NCBI GenBank assembly: GCA_023136265.1
Contig: JAGLRN010000014.1
Coordinates: 1 to 64,000, forward strand
Reading direction: 5' to 3'
Source of the DNA: Thermoplasmata archaeon
Lineage (GTDB): Archaea; Thermoplasmatota; Thermoplasmata; RBG-16-68-12; JAGMCJ01
DNA: 64,000 nt
How positions within the stretch are numbered: the stretch's first letter is position 1; every line of letters starts with the position of its first letter. The notes beneath the pieces are model-generated. The model saw nothing but the letters and a program-made list of their open reading frames with translations. It searched no databases and was not told the DNA's origin. A program made the translations under genes and the position numbers. This document shows, in pieces, positions 30,840 through 40,955 of the stretch.

Positions 30840-31681
30840 TCGTAGAAACCTCTCTTCGTTTTTCTGCCCAGATATCCAGCCCTCACCATCTTCTTCAGGA
30901 GCGGGCAGGGCCTGTACTTCGAGTCGTTGAAGTCGTTGTACAGGACCTCCATTATGAAGAGACACACATCCAAGCCGATCAAATCAGCGAGTTCGAGCGG
31001 TCCCATTGGGTGATTCATGCCCAGCTTCATCACCGTGTCTATGCTCTCCCTCGTCGCCACTCCCTCCATCAAACAGAAGGCGGCCTCGTTTATCATCGGC
31101 ATGAGCAGCCTGTTCGAGATGAAACCAGGGTAATCATTGACCTCAACTGGTGTCTTGCCCATTACCTCCGCCAGATCGAGAATCGTGCCGGTCGTCTCAT
31201 CGCTGGTCTGCAACCCGCGAATCACTTCGACCAGCTTCATCAGAGGCACAGGGTTCATGAAGTGCATTCCGATGAAATTGTCCGGCCTCCTCGTGGCCGC
31301 TGCCAGGTCCGTTATCGATATGCTCGAGGTGTTCGTTGCGATGATGACGTGGTCTCCACAGAGCTCATCGATCTCCCTGAACGCGCTCTTCTTCAGTTCC
31401 GCGTCTTCGATGACCGCCTCGATGACCAGGTCCGACCCGCTCAAGTCTCCCATGTCCAGTGTCGGCTTGATTCGGGACAGAGTTGTCTCCATCTGCTCTT
31501 CGGTGATTCTGCCCTTCTTCACACCCTTCGAGAGGTTCTTCTTGATGCTCTCCATCCCGCCGTCGATGAACCTCTGCTCAATGTCCCGCATGACGACTTC
31601 GTAGCCGCTCTGCGCGGCCACTTGGGCGATTCCGTTTCCCATAGTGCCGGCACCGAGGACGCCAATCCGCTTGATTTCCAT
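30833..31681 (-). CDS. 3-hydroxyacyl-CoA dehydrogenase
   Basis: [61 protein letters not shown]. Confidence 0.93.
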   Translation of the reverse strand: MEIKRIGVLGAGTMGNGIAQVAAQSGYEVVMRDIEQRFIDGGMESIKKNLSKGVKKGRITEEQMETTLSRIKPTLDMGDLSGSDLVIEAVIEDAELKKSAFREIDELCGDHVIIATNTSSISITDLAAATRRPDNFIGMHFMNPVPLMKLVEVIRGLQTSDETTGTILDLAEVMGKTPVEVNDYPGFISNRLLMPMINEAAFCLMEGVATRESIDTVMKLGMNHPMGPLELADLIGLDVCLFIMEVLYNDFNDSKYRPCPLLKKMVRAGYLGRKTKRGFYDY

Positions 31682-31683
31682 GA

Positions 31684-32862
31684 TCACATCTCCACTATCA
31701 TGCTGACCGCGTTCCCGCCTCCGAGACACAGGGTGGCCAGTCCCCTTCCCGCATTTCTGTCCTTCATCGCGTAGAGAAGTGTCGTGAGGACCCGCGCACC
31801 ACTGCACCCGATCGGATGTCCGAGGGCGACGGCACCGCCATTGACATTGAACTTCTCGTCGGGAACTCCTATCTCTCTCCTCACGGCCACGCTCGCGGAC
31901 GCGAACGCCTCATTGTGCTCGAAGATGTCGATGTCGTCAATTGTGAAGCCATTGTCCTTGAGCAGTGCCTTCACAGACGGAATCGGTGCGGACATGACAT
32001 GCTCTGGTTCGAGGCCGCTCGTGTTGTATGCGACAACTCTCGCGAGAGGCTCGACGCCTCTCTTCTCAGCCTCGCTCTTCGCCATGACGACGAGGGCCGA
32101 TGCGCCGTCGCTGATCTGTGATGCGTTTCCTGCCGTAACCATCCCATCTTTCTTGAACACTGGCTTGAGCTTACCGAGTCTCTCACGTGTTGTATCAGGA
32201 CGAACGCCCTCGTCCTTGTCGAATATGATCGGATCCCCCTTCCTTTGAGGAATCTCAAGCGGGAGAATCTCATCCTTGAATCTGCCCTCCTCGGTTGCTT
32301 TGGCGGCCTTCAGGTGACTCTCGCATGCGAGCGCGTCCATCTCTTCGCGCGTGATGTTGAACCTCTCAGCCACTATCTCGCCTGTCAATCCCATGTGGAA
32401 GTCGTTGTGGATGTCCCAGAGTCCGTCGTGGACCATCGCGTCGACGAGCTCTCCGTTGAAAAGACGATAACCGTACCTCGCCTTTGTCAGAAGATACGGG
32501 CATTGATTCATGTTCTCCATTCCGCCGGCCACGATAATGCCATAGCTCCCCGACTTGATTGCGTCCGCCGCGATCATCACCGCCTTGAGTCCCGAGCCGC
32601 AGACCTTGTTGATCGTGAAGGCGCCAACCTCGTACGGAAGGCCCGCGAATATCATAGCCCTCCTTGCTGGATTCTGACCGAGACCCGCGGAGACCACGTT
32701 ACCCATTATCACTTCCTGGATGTCCTTATCCTCGATTCCTGCCCGCTTGATGGACTCTGCGATTGCATACCCGCCAAGTTGTGGCGCATTGATGTCCTTC
32801 AGCGTCCCGCCGAACTTACCGACGGCTGTCCGAACTGCACTTGCCAGTACAACTTCTTCCAT
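31684..32862 (-). CDS. Acetyl-CoA acetyltransferase (thiolase)
   Basis: [47 protein letters not shown]. Confidence 0.95.
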   Translation of the reverse strand: MEEVVLASAVRTAVGKFGGTLKDINAPQLGGYAIAESIKRAGIEDKDIQEVIMGNVVSAGLGQNPARRAMIFAGLPYEVGAFTINKVCGSGLKAVMIAADAIKSGSYGIIVAGGMENMNQCPYLLTKARYGYRLFNGELVDAMVHDGLWDIHNDFHMGLTGEIVAERFNITREEMDALACESHLKAAKATEEGRFKDEILPLEIPQRKGDPIIFDKDEGVRPDTTRERLGKLKPVFKKDGMVTAGNASQISDGASALVVMAKSEAEKRGVEPLARVVAYNTSGLEPEHVMSAPIPSVKALLKDNGFTIDDIDIFEHNEAFASASVAVRREIGVPDEKFNVNGGAVALGHPIGCSGARVLTTLLYAMKDRNAGRGLATLCLGGGNAVSMIVEM

Positions 32863-33020
32863 ATCCTACCCCCGTGGGTGAATCCGTGACGTTATTAAAA
32901 GGTTATTTGAGAAAGACGGCCGATTGAAGCATGGGGATGACGATTATCGCCACTCACGAGGCAGGACAAGGTTCCCGTTCCATCGTTAAGACTTAATCAT
33001 CGATGGCCATTCGGTCGGTC

Positions 33021-33413
33021 ATGAAGTTCATGTTTTCGTTCACGGGGATTCGCGTTCGGGACCTCGACCGTTCGATCCGTTTCTACACGGAGGTCCTAGG
33101 AATGAAGTCCTTGGGCCGCTCGGAGATTTCGTTCACCAAGGGCGAGACCGCTGGCGTGCAGAGCGAAAGCACCGGGCATATCCTGACGCTCAATTGGTAT
33201 TCGGACAGAAGTCCGGTGGCTGGGCCGTTCAAGAAGGGAGGCGAGCTGGACTATCTCACTTTCGAAGTCGGTAATCTGGACAAGGCGCTCAAGTACCTCA
33301 AGAAGAAGGGTCATGAGCCGGTCTCGGAGGTAGCCGAGGAGCCAGGCGCAAACTGGGCATACATCGAGGATCCTGATGGCAACTGGATACAGTTATTCGA
33401 GTTGCCAAGGTAG
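33021..33413 (+). CDS. VOC/glyoxalase family protein
   Basis: TGIRVRDLDRSIRFYTEVLGMKSLGR...IEDPDGNWIQLFE. Confidence 0.85.
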   Translation: MKFMFSFTGIRVRDLDRSIRFYTEVLGMKSLGRSEISFTKGETAGVQSESTGHILTLNWYSDRSPVAGPFKKGGELDYLTFEVGNLDKALKYLKKKGHEPVSEVAEEPGANWAYIEDPDGNWIQLFELPR

Positions 33414-33445
33414 TGCATCCCTTGCCAATGATTCCCTGACGAGCG

Positions 33446-33925
33446 TTATTCCTGATAGCCAGGGATCGTCCTCAGTTCGCTGAAGAAGTAGTCTTTGTTC
33501 CCCTTCTCGGCGATCTGCTCTCCTGCCTCCTTCCCCAACTGGACGTACTTCTCGGCCTCAGCCTGCTCACCAGCAACGGCATTGGCTCTCGCCATGGCCT
33601 CATATGCGAAGGCGATGTCGAAGTCTCCGATGTCGTTCTCCTTGCAGATGCTCAAGCACCTCTTTGCGTGGTGAAGTGCCGACTCTGGCTTGTTCAGAAC
33701 CGAGTAGACGCGGGAGATCTGCCACTCGCCTCTCTCGAACTCCAGAGGCGTTCCTATCTCGCCCCAGTGGAAGCGAGACGCATGAGCTGCATGAGCCATC
33801 TTGTCATCCTCTTCCTCCGTTCTCTCCTCCTTGTCGAGAAGGCTCCATACCAGGTTGAAAGCATCGACCGCGAACTTCCTGTGGCCCTCTTTCTCCGTGG
33901 ATTCCTCTTCGTTCATGGACTGCAC
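33446..33925 (-). CDS. Small TPR-like helical protein, unknown function
   Basis: Helical repeats RVYSVLNKPESALHHAKRCLSICKEN...AFAYEAMARANAVAGEQAEAEKYVQLGKEAG. Confidence 0.6.
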   Translation of the reverse strand: MQSMNEEESTEKEGHRKFAVDAFNLVWSLLDKEERTEEEDDKMAHAAHASRFHWGEIGTPLEFERGEWQISRVYSVLNKPESALHHAKRCLSICKENDIGDFDIAFAYEAMARANAVAGEQAEAEKYVQLGKEAGEQIAEKGNKDYFFSELRTIPGYQE

Positions 33926-34055
33926 CTCTTCGGCTATCTGCGTATCTGCCTAATAATACCTTACGACGCCCCGCTTCCGCCTGGGAACGTCACTCCTATG
34001 AATGAAGAATTCATGTTCGCCCGTGGCCTCTAACCGAGCAGTTTCGAGAGTTCGA

Positions 34056-34790
34056 TCATTGAAGCGAGACGCCTTCTTTCCAAGAGCTGTCAACGAGGTC
34101 CTCGCACCACTTCAGGAGCGATGGCTCATCAGACGTGAACGCGACGGTGTAATCCACCATTAGCTCGCGATCGAGGAAGCAGACCATCCCTTCCTTCTCC
34201 GTGACCACCGCAGCTGCGGGGATTCTTGGCACCTGCCGCCAAAGCTCAGGTAAGGAGGGTTCGAAAGATGGAGGAGCCTTGAAGGTCTGATCGATTACGA
34301 ACTTGAAATCCGCACCCTCAGCAACCTTCTCTCGAATCACGGGGACAGCGTCCAGCATCACTTCGTTGGCGATGACCCATATTCGCTTCTCGGAACGGCT
34401 GAAAATCCTCTCCGCGAGCTGGATGTTGCTCACTGTGCCGTCCCTCCGTTGGCTATCCTTCAAATCCCCAAGACGAGCGATGAGGGGGGCGGGGAGAAGA
34501 GAGAGCTCCTGGTCGCGGAAGTAGTCCGAGTGTGTTGCCACGAAATCAAGACCCGGAAGAAGCGATAGAGTGAGATGCCCCATGGGGGCAGTCCGAAATG
34601 CTCCCCCGGATTCCTTATCCACGAGTCCTGCATTGCGCAGCCTATCGAGATGAACAGTCGTTTCCTGAACGCTTGCGTCGACCTGTTCGGCGATCCCCTC
34701 TACCGCTTTCGGTTTGACTGCGATGATACGGATGATCTCGAGTCTCTTGGGATGAGATAACTCACGCAACAGTTTCCACATCGTCGTCAT
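34056..34790 (-). CDS. wHTH transcriptional regulator, FilR1/DUF1724-like
   Basis: ArsR-type HTH (MWKLLRELSHPKRLEIIRIIA) plus DUF1724-like C-terminus; start has a strong SD AGGAGGAGG. Confidence 0.75.
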   Translation of the reverse strand: MTTMWKLLRELSHPKRLEIIRIIAVKPKAVEGIAEQVDASVQETTVHLDRLRNAGLVDKESGGAFRTAPMGHLTLSLLPGLDFVATHSDYFRDQELSLLPAPLIARLGDLKDSQRRDGTVSNIQLAERIFSRSEKRIWVIANEVMLDAVPVIREKVAEGADFKFVIDQTFKAPPSFEPSLPELWRQVPRIPAAAVVTEKEGMVCFLDRELMVDYTVAFTSDEPSLLKWCEDLVDSSWKEGVSLQ

Positions 34791-35037
34791 TCCACCTCCT
34801 CCTGTTGTTACCAATCGCTGTTGAACTGGAAGAAATCCACATCTATATAGGACTTGTGCCCACATCCAGTATACAGGGATCCCTTTTCTTGGAATTGGCT
34901 TGAGGAATTCTGGCCCGTTCGGCTCCGAAGCTGTCTTGACCGACTGCTAACATAGACTGCCCTTCGTCCCCAGAATCCCCTCTTTGAGCGCGAGGAGAGA
35001 CTCTCAAAACCATTATGACTGTTGGAAAACATTGCGC

Positions 35038-36255
35038 ATGGAGTACATAACATCAGAGCGAGTGGAAGGGTCTGAAATGAGTCCGCAGGACACCGCGCAA
35101 ACTGAAGGTGAGGGGGGATCGAAAGTCGAATCAAACGATGCCCTGACCACGGAGGATTGGAGGAGAACGGACAAGCGGTTGCTGCGGTTCTTCTCGGTGT
35201 TGTTCCTCCTGGAACTGTCCATAGTGGTGGCTTATGGCATTATCTCTTGGCCCGTGAATCTCCTAGGTCTTATGAGTGGTTTCCTTAGCGGACTTGTCTT
35301 CGTCTTCTCCTTCACCGGGATATTGGCGTTGAAGTACCACCGCAAGAGGGGCATCATACCCATGAGGACTGTCCTCAAACGGTTCGCACAGGTTTCGTTG
35401 GCGACTTCCCCAGTGCCTACGGTGGTCATCTTGACCGTCGAGATTAGCAGTAATGTTTCAGACAGTCTCCAGCTCTTCGTTGCGTCTGTGTCGATCTTTG
35501 TCGCCATGGTTCTTGCGGTATTCCTCGCGTTGCTGCTGATGTTGGTCATGGGCTTTGGCATCGTTGGTGTCCTAGCTGTCTTGGAAAGGCGATTCGCGCC
35601 TGACATCCTTGCCGATATAGGGAAGATAACCCCAAACACAATGGATTCAGGAGAAGGCGGGAAGACGAAGGCGACATATCGAATACTCCAGTGGTTGTAC
35701 GACATACCCGATGTCCTGGACACGAGCAGCCTCTCCGTGAGCCAATGTACACCAAGGAATGTCTTTCCGTGGCGGGCCTTCAGAACAGCGTTGATGTGGC
35801 AGGTCATCTTCAGTGTCATTCTCGCAATCTACATCAGCCTCAACCCCTTTCTCGTGGGAGGGTCAGAATCCACAGAGCAATTCGCAGATCTTTTCAGCCT
35901 GTCCTCGAGCTTGTCCTTCTTCATTCCCTTTCTGGTCCTGCCGTGGTTCCTCTATCGCCGGTTGAATGCTCGCATCAAAGGACCAGTCAAGGACTTCAAG
36001 CTGTACGACGGGCTCAAGTCCCGCATGGCGCAGACTCTTACCGTGGTGGGGACCCTCATCGTCTTCATCCGGCTGACGCTGGTGAGTATTGACTTTGAGA
36101 CGATGGTGCAGACGTTTGGGATCTTCTATTTGTTCTTCGTCATCGGAGCGATGATCTTCACGTTCGTGTACTTCAACTACTTCGACGATGACCTTGGCAT
36201 GAGCGTTGCTGATAGTTTCAAGGGAAAAACCGAGTTCCCGCGAGAAGAATCGTAG
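35038..36255 (+). CDS. Polytopic membrane protein, unknown function
   Basis: Multiple hydrophobic segments; long uninterrupted ORF. Confidence 0.6.
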   Translation: MEYITSERVEGSEMSPQDTAQTEGEGGSKVESNDALTTEDWRRTDKRLLRFFSVLFLLELSIVVAYGIISWPVNLLGLMSGFLSGLVFVFSFTGILALKYHRKRGIIPMRTVLKRFAQVSLATSPVPTVVILTVEISSNVSDSLQLFVASVSIFVAMVLAVFLALLLMLVMGFGIVGVLAVLERRFAPDILADIGKITPNTMDSGEGGKTKATYRILQWLYDIPDVLDTSSLSVSQCTPRNVFPWRAFRTALMWQVIFSVILAIYISLNPFLVGGSESTEQFADLFSLSSSLSFFIPFLVLPWFLYRRLNARIKGPVKDFKLYDGLKSRMAQTLTVVGTLIVFIRLTLVSIDFETMVQTFGIFYLFFVIGAMIFTFVYFNYFDDDLGMSVADSFKGKTEFPREES

Positions 36256-36533
36256 GCGCAGGCACGACTCCCCACACGGACTCGCCCCCGCTTGAGTCCA
36301 AAACTGTCATTCTTGGCCAACCTGGTCTTTGGTAACGTAATCGATTTGTCTTGGTTCGTAGCAAGAAGAGACCCCTTGACATCTGCCAGGCCAAGCGTTG
36401 CTGCCTTTCGCGTATTGAGTCCCAGCACAAGAGGTGCTATGAATCGACTCTTGGTCAGTCATGAGACGTTACGACCTTGAGACAACGCTCTTATACAACG
36501 AGAAGTTTCGGGAAGTTGAGGAGGAGTGTCCGG

Positions 36534-37481
36534 ATGGACCATGTAATCGAAACGGTGGACTTGAGGAAGGAATTCCCTGACGTTCTCGCGGTTGACGGTC
36601 TGAACATCAAAGTCAGGCGGGGAGAAGTGTTCGGATTCCTTGGACCGAACGGCGCGGGAAAGACTACGGCCATTCGAATGATGGTCGGCTTGCTGAAGCC
36701 CACCTCTGGAAGCGTGCTCATAGACGGGGAAGATGTCGCCTCAGCCACGTTTGAGCTGAAAGGGAAGATAGGGATCTGCCCCCAGGACATAGTCCTCTGG
36801 GAAGGGCTCACCGCCAGGGAGAATCTCGTATTCATGGCGGACATGTACGGAGTCCCTCGCGCCACCTCAAGAACGAGAGCGGAGAGTCTGCTTGAAGAAA
36901 TGGGGCTGACAAAGAAAGCGAAATCCTTTGTCCGCGACCTCTCAGGTGGGATGAAGAGGCGCTTGAATGTGGCCATGGCCCTGATGCATGATCCTGAGAT
37001 CGTCGTGCTGGACGAGCCCACAGCCGGCCTAGATCCTCAGTCGAGGGTACGTGTGGCCGATTACATAGGAAAGCTATCCGAGGCAGACAAGACGGTGATC
37101 CTCACGACGCATCTGATGGAGATAGCAGACAAATTGAGCGATAGGGTTGCGGTCATAGATCATGGAAAGCTTCTCGTCGTTGACCCTCCAGAGAGATTGA
37201 AAGACACCGTTGGAACTGGAGATGTGCTGGAGATTCATTTGACCGATGAGAACAAGGTGAGCGATGCGATTGGCGCAATCGAAACCGTTGAGGGAATCGA
37301 TTCCGCTGCTCCCGTTGACGGAGTCATTGCGGTGAGGGCCCTTGACATGGTTGGCAAACTTCAGCGGCTGTTCAACACGCTCGAAGAGAGGAAGATCGAG
37401 ATTAGCAACGTCTCGCTGAGGAAGAACACACTGGAGGACGTGTTCATTACGCTGACTGGTCGAGGACTGAGGGAGGGTTGA
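36534..37481 (+). CDS. ABC transporter ATP-binding protein (ABC-2 exporter/DrrA type)
   Basis: GFLGPNGAGKTTAIRMMVGLLKPTSG, DLSGGMKRRLNVAMALMHDPEIVVLDEPTAGLDPQ; SD GGAGG before ATG 36534. Confidence 0.93.
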   Translation: MDHVIETVDLRKEFPDVLAVDGLNIKVRRGEVFGFLGPNGAGKTTAIRMMVGLLKPTSGSVLIDGEDVASATFELKGKIGICPQDIVLWEGLTARENLVFMADMYGVPRATSRTRAESLLEEMGLTKKAKSFVRDLSGGMKRRLNVAMALMHDPEIVVLDEPTAGLDPQSRVRVADYIGKLSEADKTVILTTHLMEIADKLSDRVAVIDHGKLLVVDPPERLKDTVGTGDVLEIHLTDENKVSDAIGAIETVEGIDSAAPVDGVIAVRALDMVGKLQRLFNTLEERKIEISNVSLRKNTLEDVFITLTGRGLREG

Positions 37482-37482
37482 C

Positions 37483-38799
37483 ATGAAGTTCCTCAGAGTC
37501 GCAATCAAGGGGTTCAAGGAGACGGTCAGAGACAAGAAGGGACTAGCCATGCTCCTTCTGTTCCCCGTGGCGTTCATGCTCGTCTTCGGTTTCGCCTTTG
37601 GGGTTGGAAGCGGCGAAAACTATCCTCACCAAATCGTCGTATTCAATGACGACATTGGTGCGACCATCTTCTACAACAACACATCCGAGTCAAGGAACTT
37701 CGGAAACGATTTCGTTGATCTCCTAAAGAACATGACGTATGAAGACGGCGAAACGCATGTCTTTGACATCGTCAGCGCCTCCGTAGAAGAAGCTGATGAT
37801 ATGCTCGCAAAGAGACATATCCATGCGATTTGCACGATTCAGGTCAATTTCTCAGAGGCGATGGGGGCCCTCATAAACTCTACGGCTCGGGAAACCGTTG
37901 CCCTGGCGGTAGGAGGAGCTCTGCTAGAAGGCAAGAATGTGACAACCCAGAATCTGACGCTTCCGGCGGTTGATTGGAATGGAACCTCACTGGTAGTTGT
38001 GGAAGGTGACCTGGGGTTCGTCGAATTTGGTACTACTCAATCCATCCTCAGAAGCGTTTTGGATGGATTTGTTCAGGAAGTCGTTTCCATCACACAGGAG
38101 GAAACAATTCGAGCACTGCCCTCATATCTCAAGCCAACTGACTGGGAGGATGATCAGTTCGTAACGTCGCAGATTCAATCGGTTCCAGGAACGGAGAGCT
38201 TCACCGCATTCGACTATATAGCGCCTGGTATCCTTGTTTTCGGGCTTCTCATCATCTCTGGGAGCGTCGCAAGCGCATTGGCAAGAGAGGTCGAGAGGAA
38301 AAACTTGGAGAGATTGCAGATCTCTACTATGAGACCCTTCGACCTTCTCTTTGGAACCATGATTCCCTGGGCGGTCATTGCTGCAACCCAGGTGATCATT
38401 CTTCTTGGGGTTGCCATCGCCATAGGCTTTCATTGGCAGGGAGGTTTGAATGGGATCCTTGCTGCACTTCTGATCGGCATCATATCCGGGATCTCATCCG
38501 TCGCCCTTGGTTTGATTATTGCCGCCTTCTCCAGGAGTGAGAGCCACGCCAATACCCTGGGGCCACTCATATGGGTCCCTGTGAGCTTCCTGATTGGCGC
38601 CTTCTTCACAGTCAGGGCACCAGTCCTTGTCGACGTCCTTCCCTGGGGCCAGGCGATTGAGGCGCTTAGAGGCGTCCTGACCTTCGGCTTGAGCTTCAAT
38701 GAGGTTTCAATGAATATCGTGTGGATGATCATCCAGACAATAGTGATTTTCGCCATAGGAGTCCTCGCTTTCTCAAGGATGCGCCTGAAGGCCCAGTGA
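37483..38799 (+). CDS. ABC-2 type transporter permease
   Basis: Adjacent to the ATPase; TM topology, large extracytosolic loop, FDYIAPGILVFGLLIISGSVASALAREVERKNLERLQISTMRP. Confidence 0.88.
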   Translation: MKFLRVAIKGFKETVRDKKGLAMLLLFPVAFMLVFGFAFGVGSGENYPHQIVVFNDDIGATIFYNNTSESRNFGNDFVDLLKNMTYEDGETHVFDIVSASVEEADDMLAKRHIHAICTIQVNFSEAMGALINSTARETVALAVGGALLEGKNVTTQNLTLPAVDWNGTSLVVVEGDLGFVEFGTTQSILRSVLDGFVQEVVSITQEETIRALPSYLKPTDWEDDQFVTSQIQSVPGTESFTAFDYIAPGILVFGLLIISGSVASALAREVERKNLERLQISTMRPFDLLFGTMIPWAVIAATQVIILLGVAIAIGFHWQGGLNGILAALLIGIISGISSVALGLIIAAFSRSESHANTLGPLIWVPVSFLIGAFFTVRAPVLVDVLPWGQAIEALRGVLTFGLSFNEVSMNIVWMIIQTIVIFAIGVLAFSRMRLKAQ

Positions 38800-38997
38800 A
38801 TGCGGTCACGAGTTCGAGCTCAGAACTCTCAGGAGCCTTCGCTCCATCTTTCCGTTTTTCTGTCTGCCCCGGGTACCACCAAAACCTTCGTCCACTCCTC
38901 GGATGGCATACGAGAAATCGATGCCAAGGGGGTGAGAACGGGAGTGGCCCCCGACTATTGGTCGGTTCATTGGAAAGATTGAATATCATAACGATCC

Positions 38998-39960
38998 ATG
39001 GCATGCATGCGGGTGAAGTGGTTCATGGCTATTATGATGCGAGATTATCATTGGGCCAAAGACTTTGAGTCTGTCCGAGGATTTCTTACAGATATATACA
39101 ACGTAAGGAAAGCCTATACAAACTGGATACCCACAGAGTTAGAGAATCTTAAGTTTGGTCCAGGCGGAACAGAGTATCTTGACGAGGAGGACGAATATCT
39201 AAAGGTTTGGGAAGCGTTCGATGAACTTCAACAGAGCGCGTTGAGGATTATAGCAGTATCTTACACAAAGCCCTCTGGAGATTGTTGGCTATCTGTTCAC
39301 CCCAACTATACATCTGCTGCAAGAGAGATGGTGTTATGGATGCAGAATCGAGTGAAAGAGATGAAGGGGGACAAAGTCGAAGAAGTGAAAATGAAACTAG
39401 TTGTGGATGACGATGATGAGGAACGCATTCTGCTATTATCGGACTTGGGATTCAAAAAAGGCGAGATTGAAGGGGATAGGCAAGTACGACCCATAGATTC
39501 GCCAGTTCCAACATACAATCTACCTGAAGGGTACACAATACGAAACGCGGTTATCGAGAAGGATTTCCTGAAGTATCGCGAGGTTCAGATGACTGTCTTC
39601 CCCCACATTGTAAGCATGTCTATGGAACTGCTTCAATTATATGGCACTGCGTCTTTTTACCAAGAAGATCTTGACATTGTTGCCGTGGATCCAGACGGCA
39701 AGTTTGCGGCATTTTGCACGGTTAGAATTGATCCTCTGAGCAAGATTGCAGAACTTGAACCGGTTGGAACACATCCTGACCATAGAAAGCGGGGATTGGC
39801 AAAGGCCGTGATTTGTGAGGGGCTTAAGCGTCTAGAAAAGCATAGGCCATCGGCAGTTGTCATCTTAGGGGCGGCTCCAACTGATGGGGCTAGACAATTA
39901 TACGAGTCCGTGGGATTTGTGAACGAAGGAGCGAGACATTACTGGCTTCAGATGGTTTGA
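38998..39960 (+). CDS. GNAT family N-acetyltransferase (AT-richer than neighbours)
   Basis: ELEPVGTHPDHRKRGLAKAVICEGLKRL; A/T-ending codon usage. Confidence 0.8.
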   Translation: MACMRVKWFMAIMMRDYHWAKDFESVRGFLTDIYNVRKAYTNWIPTELENLKFGPGGTEYLDEEDEYLKVWEAFDELQQSALRIIAVSYTKPSGDCWLSVHPNYTSAAREMVLWMQNRVKEMKGDKVEEVKMKLVVDDDDEERILLLSDLGFKKGEIEGDRQVRPIDSPVPTYNLPEGYTIRNAVIEKDFLKYREVQMTVFPHIVSMSMELLQLYGTASFYQEDLDIVAVDPDGKFAAFCTVRIDPLSKIAELEPVGTHPDHRKRGLAKAVICEGLKRLEKHRPSAVVILGAAPTDGARQLYESVGFVNEGARHYWLQMV

Positions 39961-40064
39961 GGAGTCCAACCAGATTGAGCGCGGGATGGAATGATTAGAG
40001 ATATCATCTCTCACTATCTCGGTGCAAGAGACCGCGAATTGATTTTCAGCCAGCAAGAAGGGTA

Positions 40065-40139
40065 CGGGCTCACGGGGATTCGAACCCCGGTCACAGGCTC
40101 CGAAGGCCTGCAGGATAATCCAGACTACCCTATGAGCCC
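40065..40139 (-). tRNA. tRNA-Arg(TCG)
   Basis: Reverse complement GGGCTCA...CAGGC-CTTCGGA-GCCTG...GGGG-TTCGAAT-CCCC-TGAGCCC-G cloverleaf; anticodon TCG. Confidence 0.93.
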
Positions 40140-40206
40140 AACGCTGAAAACATACCGCTGATAGTTATTCCTTTTGGTGAAGAAGGCGTGAAGGGATAGC
40201 ATCCGA

Positions 40207-40599
40207 CTACTCTTCCAGGATTCCCGCATAGTCTTTGGCGGACATGAGGTTCTCGAGCTCCGCGGGCCCATCCAGTTCGATCATCGCAATCCAGCCGTCG
40301 CCATAGGGAGCTTTGTTGATCGTCTCGGGGCTCTCTTCGAGAACGGTGTTGTACTCGACTATCCTTCCGGCGAGAGGAGCGTATATCTCCGACACCGCTT
40401 TCACGGATTCAACGACGGCAATCTCGTCTCCGGCGTCCACGTGCTCACCCGCTCGGGTCATCTCCACGTAGACTATGTCCGTGAGCTCGCTCTGCGCGAA
40501 ATCCGTGATCCCGACGACAACTCTGGTACCTTCCAGACGAGCCCATTCGTGGTTCTTGGTGTATCTCAAATCCTTGGGAATCTCCGCCATAACACTCAC
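40207..40599 (-). CDS. gcvH: Glycine cleavage system H protein
   Basis: LRYTKNHEWARLEG...VGITDFAQSELTDIVYVE...VESVKAVSEIYAPLAG lipoyl lysine motif. Confidence 0.95.
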   Translation of the reverse strand: MSVMAEIPKDLRYTKNHEWARLEGTRVVVGITDFAQSELTDIVYVEMTRAGEHVDAGDEIAVVESVKAVSEIYAPLAGRIVEYNTVLEESPETINKAPYGDGWIAMIELDGPAELENLMSAKDYAGILEE

Positions 40600-40701
40600 C
40601 GGGTGGACAGGAATTGTGGCTACTTCATATATTGATTTCGCATTGTGGCGGCGCTCTATTCACCGCGGACGGGCCCTTCCCCAGAGGGCGAGCTGCTCCT
40701 C

Positions 40702-40857
40702 ATCCGCTCCAATCCTACCTCGATTCTACCCCTGAGACCCTATAGGCTTTCGTCGGACATCCTGTACAAATCCTATAGACGTCCCATACGGATCCCATAG
40801 GAATCCTCCTAGATTCCTCGTGGTATCCCTCTGCCGTCCTTCGGTCGTCTTGTCTTC
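40702..40857. repeat. Degenerate tandem array with about 11-bp period (consensus RTCCYNTANRN)
   Basis: Nine consecutive units 40759-40857 of 11,11,11,11,10,12,11,11,11 bp; weaker in-phase units upstream. Confidence 0.6.
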
Positions 40858-40955
40858 TTTGCATGAGCCCGCCCAATCGAGGGAAGCGGGGGCAACCGGC
40901 TCTATTGGGATAACCCTCAACATCTCAAGAGGCTTCCCCAATTGACAAATCCGGC

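Noticed and set aside
32985-32998. TTAAG-A-CTTAA palindrome before the VOC gene
   Set aside because: Short, AT-rich and overlaps a TATA-like element, so symmetry may be incidental
36177-36428. 83-aa minus-strand ORF upstream of the ABC transporter
   Set aside because: No recognisable motif, overlaps the membrane protein gene end, probably chance
39997-40011. AGAGAT-ATC-ATCTCT hairpin after the GNAT gene as a terminator
   Set aside because: Only 6-bp arms with no T-run following; too weak to call without 3'-end data
40702-40857. CRISPR array interpretation of the short repeat
   Set aside because: Units are about 11 bp and contiguous, with no repeat/spacer structure and no cas genes nearby
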